NCBI GenBank assembly: GCA_040954595.2
Contig: CM082585.2
Span: 3,348,001-3,412,000, forward strand
Source: Balanoglossus misakiensis
Lineage: Eukaryota; Hemichordata
Reading direction: 5' to 3'
DNA: 64,000 nucleotides
This document shows, piece by piece, positions 1-10,800 of this stretch; within the stretch, counting starts at the first letter, position 1; each line of letters starts with the position of its first letter. The position numbers and the translations under genes are program-made. Under the pieces are notes generated by a model. That model searched no databases, was not told the DNA's origin, and saw nothing but the letters and a program-made list of their open reading frames with translations.

Positions 1-1124
1 TATGTTCGTTTTTTTTTCCAACTGAAAGTGCCGTTCACACAAATTGTCGTTTTTCTCTGTTCGGTTTTGGGCTCTGGAGTGCAACTTCAAAAGAGTGTAA
101 CTTAGCAACGCGTGCACAGATTGTTCTATTTTTTGGCCTGAGGAAGGGAACAATACCTGTCTCCAAACTCGTGGAGCGGATTTCCAATAAAGTTGATAGA
201 ACAAAAGAAATCACCACACAAGTGAACAAAAGTCGATAATTTATGCAAAAATCGACAGTCGACACTTTAAAGGCTCATTGTTCGAAAACAAAAGTGAATA
301 TCAAAATTTACCACTATACCCAGCTGTCGATTGCCGGTAACAGATCACCTGGAGGCATTGTCTTTTTTTATTGTTACTCCAGCTTTGAGTAAAAAAACTT
401 AAAATCGTGTATTTTTTAGCAAAACGAGAAAGAGAACAGAAATTTTGGAAAATAAACCAGATTTTCATAAACTACAAGTATAGAGCTAACAGAATATATA
501 TAATGTGTTGGTGGGAAACATGAAAAATAAGGAGAAAAAATCGATTAAAAACAAGTGTCATAAAAGGTGCATCTCAACCTTAAGTGAATTTTATTATGTG
601 AGCAGTTTTTTGTTGATGCATGTAAGTGCATCGGCTTGAAATATGCTTTTACCGATTTGTTGCTATTGATCTGCTTTGAAATGCAGTTGCATCTCAAAGC
701 AGATAATTTAGTAACAAATTTACAGCAAAGGTGAATAAGAAGGAAAGGTCAAATCCTGATCATGAAGGATGACCCCAGAATTGTGACCTTTGGGGTAATT
801 TAAATATCACCCCAAAATTATTTGCCAACAATGATGACATAATGTATGGTAATTTCTGGAAGGGTCTGTGTTAAATATACGTAAAAATACCAGAAACGTG
901 AACTCAACTATGCAAATGTAAATGTCTGTGATGATGATGTAACGTATGCTAATAACACAGTCATGCAAATAGCAAGGAAGATATGCACTGAGAATGTGTA
1001 CAAATACGTTGGAATGTTTATGGTTTACACTTGATCTGCATTGGTCTGCGTAGTGCACACCCGTGATCTTCATAGATATACGTGCACGTATACTAACACA
1101 TTGGTATGTTCCATATACGTGATT
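1..1124. other. No gene recognised
   Basis: AT-rich, only short frames. Nothing supported beyond the fold-back element that follows. Confidence 0.5.
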
Positions 1125-1563
1125 ATAATATACCTCATGCTAATACTGTGCCGTGATTCGCCAGAATCCGTCACGTGATAGGAAAATAGAATCGACTATG
1201 AACCGCTAGGGAAATAGCAGAAAAAATATAAACCGGTCACGTGACCAAAGTGGTCACGTCAATCAGCGTCGCGTCGTCTGACACAATGGCCACCTCTGAA
1301 GATGTCGTCTGGCAACCTCAAGAGAAAATTGCAAGATTTTCCCAGCTGTTAGCATGAGGTTTATTATAAAACACCTATAGCCTGGCCTATATTCAGGCCA
1401 TAGCAGCCGTTTTTACCCCCTCGTGACTGTGAGTTACCAGAATCATATGCTATTTCCCTCGGCCTGCGGCCTCGGGAAATAGCATATGATTTTGGTAACT
1501 CACAGCCCCTCGGGTGTAATAAACGGCCGCTATGGCCCTCATGGCCAGGCAATAGGTGTTCAA
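1125..1563 (-). mobile_element. Fold-back element, family F, copy 1
   Basis: Right half 1373-1563 is one long hairpin: arms run from ACACCTATAGCCTGGCC through GAGTTACCAGAATCATATGC to a TCGGCCTGCGGCC loop. Left half carries CCTCATGCTAATACTGTGCC and CACGTGATAGGAAAATAG. Confidence 0.78.
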
Positions 1564-1689
1564 TATACGACACATATACGTGTTGCAAATTGTAGATGTA
1601 CAACTGTGCAGACTATTGTATACTTTAGTCTACTTGTGCATATTCCTGATCTACGTGTCCATATACGTAAAAATACTGAATGTATATCA

Positions 1690-1850
1690 ATCTTTTTGCC
1701 CAGTGGACACCGTTTGTGTTATTTATATGTAGATTTATAGTGAATCAAAGTTCGACCACACACAACTTCCATCCCGTTTGTAAACACGAGGGCAACAAAC
1801 TGAATAAATGAATAATCGTTCTTTACCGTTTATTCGAGCGTGAGCGTCAA
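1690..1850. mobile_element. TTAA palindromic element, family A (partial)
   Basis: Contains GACACCGTTTGTGTTATT, GTTCGACCACACACAACTTC and the central hairpin around AATGAATAATCG; both ends missing. Confidence 0.6.
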
Positions 1851-2440
1851 ATGTATGCATGCGCAAGTATGTGTTGCCGTCTGGTGCTGGTTAACGTGAA
1901 TGTGGTCACCCACAACCCAGGCCCACAACTCACCGAGCCTGGAAAACTGCAGGTCAGGTAAAACATTTTCTCGGAAATTCAACGTTGTTATGAAATCAAA
2001 CACTCCTTGGCGTTGGAAACCCACGATCGGGTCGCGCGAAGAGGTCATGAAGCTCTGTCATATTGTCTATAGGCATTGTGAATTGTCAGTGAGTTTGGGG
2101 AGACGTGATACTTCGTGTGCTGGTGCCAACCCATTCACTTTTATATGCGTTCTGGCGACCAAATTCCGTGAACCTTTCCAACGCTGCTGGCGCTATACAG
2201 GTGAAAGGGATCGGCAACAGGATATTTAGGGAGCATTCGTTTTTTACAGGGAGGGGGGGCCGGTGGAATTTGAGTCGCCGACTAAATGTAAAAGGCAACC
2301 CCCCCTGGAAATTACTTTTCTAAAATGTGACCCCCCCCAAAAAAAAAAAAAAAAAAAAAAGTTTATCCACCGGATTAAACTTATCAAACTTTGTCAGATA
2401 TTGGTGTATGTTCGACATACCACATAATCAACCATGAAAC

Positions 2441-2767
2441 CTAGTTCCTTGATTTCCAAGTAGTGCATTGTCTGCCTGATCTTGTTACGTGAAAGAGTTC
2501 ATTTTCAATGTCGCCGCTATCACTTTCTGAGTCACTTTCCGCTGAATCACCTAGTTCACCTATCACTACATGTTCATCTTCTGGTTCACTGTCCTCGTCC
2601 AAGTCATCCTCTTCATCCTCCTGCTCATCCTCCTCTTTGTCCCTCTCATGGTTTACTCTGAGAGTTGTTTGACACAGTTTCCGGCCAATGTGCGCTTCAA
2701 CTATTTTCAGTTTGTCTTTTTTCAGCATCTTTTTCTCTGTTGTCAATTTATGTCTGTCCATGTACAT
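2441..2767 (-). CDS. Small acidic ORF in the TTA-flanked element (108 aa)
   Basis: Lys-rich start, then a long Asp/Glu run (EEDEQEDEEDDLDEDSEPED) and a C-terminal T-R-S-G-R-Q-C patch. It has no recognised domain. It could be a remnant of an element-encoded protein tail or a low-complexity chance frame. Confidence 0.3.
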   Translation of the reverse strand: MYMDRHKLTTEKKMLKKDKLKIVEAHIGRKLCQTTLRVNHERDKEEDEQEDEEDDLDEDSEPEDEHVVIGELGDSAESDSESDSGDIENELFHVTRSGRQCTTWKSRN

Positions 2768-2844
2768 GTCTACTGAACATTGTTTTTATTTTTTAAGTAT
2801 TTGTATTCTGAGTTGGGAGACATTGTAAACCGAGAATTGAAGGG

Positions 2845-3165
2845 GTGGGTTTGGGAGGGGGTGTCCCCCTCCCACGTAAGAAAATTTTATAAAATACAGA
2901 GCTCAAAGCTGCATTTTAATGAACCCAGCAAAAGCAAATTAACGTCGCCGCTCAAAGTTATCATGGGGTGGGGGCAAGTCCCCTGACCTGGGACACTAGA
3001 TAAACCAGTCAATGATTGAAAGGTGTTGATGAATGGAGGGGGTGGGTGTGGGAGGTGTCCCCCTCCCACATTAGAAAATTTTGTAAAATAAAGGACGCGA
3101 AACTGCATTTTTGTGGACTCAAAATAAATATTTAGCCGTCAAAGTTTTCAAGTCCCCCCTTTCAG
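2845..3165. repeat. Imperfect direct duplication of about 210 bp in the TTA element
   Basis: GTGTCCCCCTCCCAC-GTAAGAAAATTTTATAAAAT near 2859 recurs near 3055 as GTGTCCCCCTCCCACATTAG. Confidence 0.6.
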
Positions 3166-4097
3166 TCCCTATATAATAATCCCTTGATTATAAAATTTGT
3201 CCCCCCCTAAAAACTGCTTTGTAAAAGTAAACCCCCCCCTGATTTCCACCGGCCCCCCCCCCCTCCCTGTAAAAAACGAATGCTCCCTTAATGCATGGCT
3301 GTGATTGAGTGTGCTTCTTAGTTGGTAAATAAAGTTTCACGGGACTTGAGCGGCATTTACATTGACATTTCTCCATAAAATCGTTTACTTTGTGTTCATT
3401 GTCAACAGATGCTGTTCGCAGTTTCGGTAAATTTGACTTTCTGCGACACCCATTTAACAGTGACCGATTATATGCCGATTCTCCTCAATGCTGTTTTTTT
3501 CAAACATTTGTTTTGCTCCCCTCACGTAGCACGTGTCGTTGTGTTTATCCTTACTAGTGTTTTAGCAGCTATGACGGTGTCAACGATGTTGGTATATTAC
3601 CTCTATACTGACTGCCCGCCATTTTGGTTAATATCCTTACAAATCTAGCGACCCATACCTGACCCCCTACGGCGAGACTAAGTTGACTGGCGCGAGTAGC
3701 CTTTTACAAACCGTGCAATCGTGGTGATTTTTTCTATTTTAATATGCCTTCATGTATATGTCATAAATTGCGAGATTTAGCCATAGCCACCTGCACCAAC
3801 CATGTGGCACTGAAGGTAATCTATCTTATATCCATCCTACAATCTATCCAACACCAATTCATACATCCGTCCATACATTTATCCACGTGCAACCAACCAT
3901 CCAATCCAACCACCCACATGTCCATTCATGAAATGCCACCTTAATGATATTAATGAGTCACCTGACAAAGATGGCTTGATAATAATGATCACATCACAAG
4001 CAAGATGACTATCCCCATGTCTGCACACAGGCATGTCTAAGTCAGGCGTGTTATGTATAGGTTATCGTAACACTTTTGGTCATCAGTTTGTAAAATT

Positions 4098-4330
4098 CAC
4101 TTCCATCCCACTTGTAGACACGAGAGTGAAAAACTTGCCAAAATGAATAATCAGTCTCTACCATTTATTCATTTTGGGTGAGTTTTTACTCTCATATCCT
4201 ACAAACAGGATGGAAACTGTGTGTGGTCGAACGTTGATTCACTATTTATCACATAATAACATAAACAGTGTCTTGTATCAAACATAAAGAATTGGAAAAG
4301 GGCAGCGAGAAAGAGGCTTTGTCCCTTTAA
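4098..4330. mobile_element. TTAA palindromic element, family A (right part)
   Basis: Central hairpin (ACACGAGAGTGAAAAACTTG to TTTTTACTCTCATATC), right arm with GGTCGAACGTTGATTCACTA, end CTTTGTCCCT-TTAA at 4327-4330. Confidence 0.8.
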
Positions 4331-5404
4331 CCTCCATGGTGAATACATTAACACTACACAATTACATTTTAAAACGGGCCTTGATATTTAATACCCACAT
4401 GTAATTTCAAGAACAATATTGCACACCATAAATTACATATGAAGACAATTTTCCATCAATAAATAGTGCATAATACATGTCTGCAATATTTACAAAGTAG
4501 ATAAATTCTCTTACATGGAAATGCATAAAATTTGACCCTCTGTATATACAAGTGACAAGACAAAGAATCTTCAAAAGTCATTACAAATTACATAAAACCT
4601 TGTTACCATTGAACAGTCATAGAAAAATATTTTACTGCATTAAAAGACAATTGTTTAGAGCTACTGACTAGATTTCTAGACCATGGCATTACCCATTATA
4701 AATTTTCTGGATACGAAAAGCCTGGAAAAGGTTATTTTGAATTATGCAGTTTGCATTGTCTTACCTCTCTTCTGAAAATACTTTCACCGTATTCTATATA
4801 TTCTAAAGTGTACTCAATCATGCACAAATCTGCAGGGAACTGGTCTACTTAGTGGACACAACTTTGCCCGCTGGGCGATAGTATTATTTGACCCTTTTCA
4901 CGCTCACCCCTAACCCCCTGAAAATAATGGTATCACTCAGGGGCAAAGTCGTGTCCACCAAGTAAACCAGATCCCAAATCTGTCATGCCTTCCATTAAAA
5001 TGAATCAAAATATCTTTTAAAAGTTACCCAAAGTTAAAATAAACTTAACAAATTCCACGATAAATAAATATCATATACAAGAGAACAGATGATTGTGATT
5101 TAATAGCAAATTAAAAAAAATGAATTATGAGAAAAAATGATGGCAGATGGTAAGCATTGTGCCTTTTTCAAAAAAACAACCACACTCAACAGGCTTCTAT
5201 GTTTGAACATAAAAATCACAATGTATATTTTTCAATCAGTACATGTGAATTCAAATTTTACTTCACAATTGTACAATGAAACAACTTTGTAAAGATTATA
5301 CCGCTAATCATTTCTCCAGCTATAACCCTTATCATACCAGTATACATGATATATGGTGCTTGGACAGTGTTTGTGCCGACAATGGTATCTAAGACTTCAA
5401 TAAA

Positions 5405-5750
5405 GTTTTGTCTCACACTCCTAACCGCTGGGAGTGTGGGATCGAGAGTGTGGGATAAATCGATCCCACACTCTTGCAGGATCGAAAGCTCTATATGACG
5501 CGAGCGCGATTGGATGACAAAATGTTTGGTAATAACACTCTCTTAATGTTACCCAATGGCAAGCGTAATATATGGACAGAAACTACAACGTACGAGACAA
5601 CATTTACAGTTAATTATTCAATGTATTTAATGGCTATTTTTTGTCGTGTGAGAAATAGAATCTCACACACCTTGCAAGGACCTGGGGTCGTCTTTCTCAC
5701 ACTCGTTGAGAAATACAATCCCAGGTCCTTGGGAGATTGAGATTCTATTA
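5405..5750. repeat. Cluster of short inverted repeats
   Basis: GGGAGTGTGGGATCGAGAGTGTGGGATAAATCGATCCCACACTC-type pairs at 5405-5475, and a second pair joining AGAATCTCACAC and ACCTGGG at 5650-5745. Probably a decayed fold-back element. Confidence 0.45.
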
Positions 5751-6123
5751 GACTCTATAAACAACCCAACCACTCATTGCTGCATGTGCAGAAAAATATA
5801 TGATTCAACAGAGGTGCGAACGATACTCAGAAATAATCACAGCAACATAACAGTCAATCAAAGCGGCCAGCCTGACAGACAACACAATGACCAACCCTAG
5901 TATGAAACAAATTCCAGAAGTTTTTGCATCATAAAAATCAATCTAGGTTTTTTTTTTTTTAAATCCAAGACCCGCTTTGTATGATGGTTATTACAGCTTG
6001 CATTCACACAAATTTGAGCTGGATACCTCAAAGCATAAAAACACAAAACGTCAAGAAAACTGGAATAGTTTTACAACCATTACACATTTGGAATGCCACA
6101 ATGTCAGAACCAAAATAGCGTGG

Positions 6124-6354
6124 CAGTGTTCCATCCAAGATGGCATCAACGGGAGGTGGGGTATGTCTCCCCCACCCCTTTCCTTAATATTTGGGGTTGG
6201 GATTCCACTCTGGCAAGGGGGGACTGTAATATCTTCAATGTGTGAGGGACATAATTTTAGGGGCACTGGTCCCCCTGACAAATTTCTAGGGGGTGCCAAC
6301 ATGTCAACATGGGTGATCCCCCCCCCCATACCGCCCTACCTAGATGAAACACTG
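6124..6354 (-). mobile_element. CAGTGTTTCATC-ended MITE, copy 1
   Basis: CAGTGTTCCATCC left, GATGAAACACTG right; shares GACATGTTG..CACCCCCTAG and CCCTTGCCAGAGTG blocks with 50115-50353 (opposite orientation). Confidence 0.65.
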
Positions 6355-6949
6355 ACTATATGCTAGTAATGTCAATAATAGTGATTTCTCCCATCGTTAA
6401 AAGGAGGAACAGTGACTAGATAAATCAGCATAATTGTTCATTTGTATCAATTGAAAAAAGCAAATATGTTGTTGTATCCACGATGATTTCTTCTGGTTTC
6501 ACAGTTATGCTTGACCTTCAACAAGCACGGTTTGCCACTTTTTCAGAATATATTTTTAAACAATTAGGAATTTTCTTAAATTACAATTTAGGTGCATGGT
6601 AAGCAATAACATGAAAGTAACATCTGGCAAATCCCCTTCTTTCCTGTTTCTCCTGATGATTTGACAAAAATTGTTCAAACACTTGTGATGTTTGCATGAT
6701 CTGAGTATTTCGTTAAATATTATGTTAAACTACACTTTTCATAAAAAGTATTCCCTTTTCACTATTATAATAAAAGGTGACAATCTGTCAACAATGAAAA
6801 GAAGCCGAAAGCCAGTGACATAGGAGTGCATGGCAACTTCCTGTCATAAATTAGCATTTCCTCAATTTTTTCAATCTGATACATTTCTTTATCTTCGAAA
6901 TAGTACAGGTAACTCATAATAACAAATCATCAAAAATCCACCCGTCATA

Positions 6950-7222
6950 GAATTATAATTATTGCAATCTAAACAAAATAGCATTACTTGCATTGTCATC
7001 AGTTTGTCAACTCTTGGTGACACATACTATGATAGCTGCATACTGTTTGCATGGAGGCTGATAAAATGGGTGTGGCACCCGTTTAATATACAGAATTGTA
7101 ACAATCTGGTGTTGATCAGATGTTCATGTATATATCAGTAAGCTTATTTAGATGGACCAATTTAAGTTGGAAAATAAAATTATGAAAATAATGCAAAAAG
7201 AGGCAGCTCTAGGGGCTTTATA
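6950..7222. mobile_element. TTAA element, family C, partial
   Basis: Contains AAATGGGTGTGGCACCCGTT and ends GGCAGCTCTAGGGGCTTTA; left boundary uncertain. Confidence 0.55.
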
Positions 7223-7319
7223 CACAAACTCTTCAACTGGTGCAACTTTTGATGACACTGGAATAAAGGTCATAGACCTTTCCACTGTGTATACATAGCT
7301 CTGGATGAGAACTTTGTGA

Positions 7320-7677
7320 TTAAAGGGGCAAAGTCTCTCTCTCTGCCCTTTTTCCATTAATTATGTTTGATACAAGACACCTTTTATGTTATTTTACATG
7401 TGGATATATAGTGAATCAATGTTAAACCACACACACCTTCCATCCAGCTTGTAGACACGAGAGTGAAAAATGAATGAATAATCAGTCTTTACCATTTATT
7501 CATTTTGGGCGAATTTTTACTCTCATATCATACAAGCCGGATGGAAGTTGTGAGTGGTTGAACGTTCATTCACTACATATACACATGCACATTAACATAA
7601 ACAGTGTCTTGTATCAAACATAATTGGAAAAAGGGTAGCAATTAAGAGAGAGACTTTGTCCCTATAATTAATTTATA
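7320..7677. mobile_element. TTAA palindromic element, family A (full length)
   Basis: TTAA at 7320-7323, both arms and central hairpin present; right end decayed to CCCTATAA. Confidence 0.82.
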
Positions 7678-7748
7678 AATTAAGTTTTTTTCACAAACCT
7701 GACACGCTACTTAAAGAGGCAACATAAATTAGTTGTTATGAATAAAAC

Positions 7749-7896
7749 CTAGACAGTTTTAGGTTTAAGCGATGCAACCAGTGGCTCCATTGGGTCCGAT
7801 GTATAATCAACTGTGGTGATTTCATAGATGGCTTGCACAGACGGGCGTGGTTTGCTGATACTTGACAGGTCGACAGATAGTTTGAGTTTCTCAGCA
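7749..7896 (-). CDS. EGF membrane protein exon 10: C-terminus
   Basis: Acceptor cacag, 148 bp ending in TAG at 7749-7751. Encodes the last 49 residues of the tail, ending P-K-T-V. The residue at position -2 is Lys, so this is not a standard class I PDZ ligand. Confidence 0.82.
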
Positions 7897-10800
7897 CTGT
7901 GAATAAAACATAGTTTATGTTAAATTAATTAAACCCCCAACTCCCGTTTAAAAGGGCGAGACTTTGCGAGACTTCTCATAATGGTGGGAGATTCAAACTC
8001 ACTAACAACAGAACGGACGTTGTCCATAATAGCCAGTAAATTTAGGTCTACCGATGATTTTTTTTGTCTCTAAATTCATAAAGGAGTGCATGAGTTTATT
8101 TAGCACGACATCCGCGGTTTCTGGTGCAATACAATTTGAAAATACTTTCGAAAACTGAAGATGAAATCATTTTGTCCCCGAGATATGACCGGTATATCGG
8201 TACGATTTTCAGTTTGAATTTGCGTGATTGACGTATTATGCAAATCAAAATTGGGCACCATTGATACATTGTGGCGTTGATTGCAAAGTGTGCGTGACCT
8301 GAAAATAGGGATATGATCATACCAAATTTATCACACATGAACATGCACACGTCCATAAATTCGGTAGTTCTCTTCTTGGAAATTGTGTTGGTCCTGAAAA
8401 GGACCGTTTGTATTTGTGTACCAACCGTACAAAGTGAAGAGGGGAAAGCCTCATCAGTGCCATATTCATGCCCAACGTAAGAAACACCGGGTAAATTCGG
8501 GTAGAGACCACGGACTAGCCAAGACTGCCTATGTGTGGTAACACATTGCGAACAAAAACAAAATTCACAGGAGTTGACCGAATCTCCGGAAGCCGATGTG
8601 CTCATGGACACGGTGTTTACTTCGACGGCTGCTGCATCCGATAGACCGGCAGTGTCCCCCGCATCAAACTCGCCGGTAGCCGATACCACGCACGGTACTA
8701 ACCCCCGCGGTCGTAGCAGGTGAACTTATGTGCCCCCGCCGGTCGATGACCGAAAGCTCGGCAGAGAAAATTGCCAGTGCTTTCTCCTGCTCTTCAGTGA
8801 CCGCTATCTTGATAATTCGTGTCGACACGATAGATTCAGCTGACAACACGTTCCGCGGGTACGTAAGAACTAGCTGGATCGGTGTTTGCTTTTGGCGGGC
8901 GCGGGATGCCCATTTGAGGTCAATTGTTGTAACAATATATAGTGGCGTCAGAGCTTTAGCCACGCCCACATTTTATTGATTTTGCTCGGTAGGGCCCTAC
9001 CGAGCGTTCCGCCTTTAACAGCATTTTGTGTCACGAACTGCATTATAATTGGCCCGGGTATCAATGCAACACTTCGGGACGTTACTTGAAACCACACTGT
9101 ATGCTGTCAACAAATGACACCAGTTTGAATTTCCAGAGATTCTTACAGCCATGTGCCCATATGTGGGGAAAGAAGTAAACTCTTGCATTGGGCAGCAAAA
9201 TAAATGGGTGCAGTACCCATTTATAATTTATCCTGTTCATTATTACATGAATGAGCCACTGATCAGAGGCTGGTAACAGGTTTGTGTATAGCTATCAGTC
9301 AGTCCAATGAAATAGGCCATTCTAAGTTTGAAAATAAAATCATGCAAATAATGCAAAAACAGGCTACTATTGGTGCTTTAAAGGTGTAGCTCGTCTCACA
9401 CGCATGTTCCAACTGTAGCCGCTGGTTACAGACGTTTAGCGAACAGTCAATCCCATAAGGCAGTGCTCACACAAGATGGCAGAGACCATGATCTGTGTCC
9501 GAGATCGGGAAAAGACAAGTTGGCTTGGGTGAAAAGGAGGGACAAAACCAGAATCTACTTATATCTAGCGCATGAAATATGGAAGGAAGCGAAGGCAGTC
9601 CACTATTTGAATGCATCAAACGGAAAATTTGCTGGGAAGTTACGCGCATGCGTGTGAGACGAGCTACGCGCTTTAAGATATGATGTATGAGTCATGTTCC
9701 TTATGTTATTTGGATAAATATAAAACCACATAGTTAATGTTGGGGGTCAAAGTCAAGAAAACTGTCACCCATTATTTGAGTGAAAGGATATATCGTATTG
9801 AATAGAGCATCCATATATACCACAGAAGTATTCAAGTACATCTACATGATGAGAAAGTAATTTGTGTACCATATATGGTGCATGACAGCAGAATAAAAAT
9901 AGGAGGGGATTTAATTGCTTTATCTGTTATGGATGGTTTGTGTTTTAAAACTTGTAAAATTAATGTCTCAATAGTTTTAACTTACTTATTACTGTTCTTG
10001 TTGTCTCTCGGCTTGATTGGCATTGACATATCTGTGTAGTAGTCATAGGAACCAGGGCCAGGTCCTTGCAATCGACAAACACACACTACCATGGTGATAA
10101 TGACAATGATAAAAGCTGTTCCTAAGCAACCACTGACAATATACAACGTCTTGATGTGTTGATTGTGGTGAGGTGGCATTTCTGTCATATCAGGTCCATC
10201 ATCAAATAATTTCTCTGTTGAATAATACAATATCAAATATTTATTACAAATATACCATGCCCCCTGCTGTGTGTTAACAGAGTGAGATACTTTCATTGCA
10301 ATATGGGACTAACTATTAACATACAACATATGGGTTATTTCCATCTTGCATTTAGTTTAGATGCCTGGGACAAATTATACCGTTGCATACTGCAGTGAAA
10401 TGAACTATGTTTACATTACTAACTAGGGATTACTTTGTTTATAAAATGTCTCCCAACATTGTTGCAAAGATGTTGCCATCTGCCTATGTCTAAGCATGCA
10501 TTAATTTATTTATTAAATTTGATGTTTTTGTCTTAAGCAGATAATGGTGTTTTCAACACGTACATATTTGACTTTTGCTCTGTCGGTTGATGACAATTTA
10601 ATTTATTTGACGGTTGTCTTTTCGTAAAGCTAAATAGTAGAATTTCAATCATGTTAGTTTGGAATGTACACTCTAATTCTGGATCGAAGCCTTTCTCATT
10701 GCAAAATCGAAATAACAAAAATAAAGAAATAAAGCATGCAAAAAAATAGAGAAATCCATAAAAAAGTAAGAAAGAAATAAAGAAAATCAAATATATATAG

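Larger units (their letters stand above)
2229..3287. mobile_element. 1.06 kb element, TTA target site, PIF/Harbinger-like
   Basis: GGGAGCATTCGTTTTTTACA at the left and its inverse at the right, with TTA at 2226-2228 and 3288-3290. Termini extend about 40 bp with G-rich runs. Contains an acidic minus-strand frame (2441-2767) and a direct duplication of about 200 bp (next entries). A TTA/TAA target of 3 bp fits PIF/Harbinger; the assignment is tentative. Confidence 0.7.

Noticed and set aside
7749-7760. C-terminal PDZ ligand on the EGF protein
   Set aside because: The end P-K-T-V has Lys at position -2, not Ser or Thr.
9463-9657. Gene on the plus strand with IWKEAKAVHYLNASNGK
   Set aside because: Lies wholly inside a 291 bp MITE too short to encode a transposase; probably chance.
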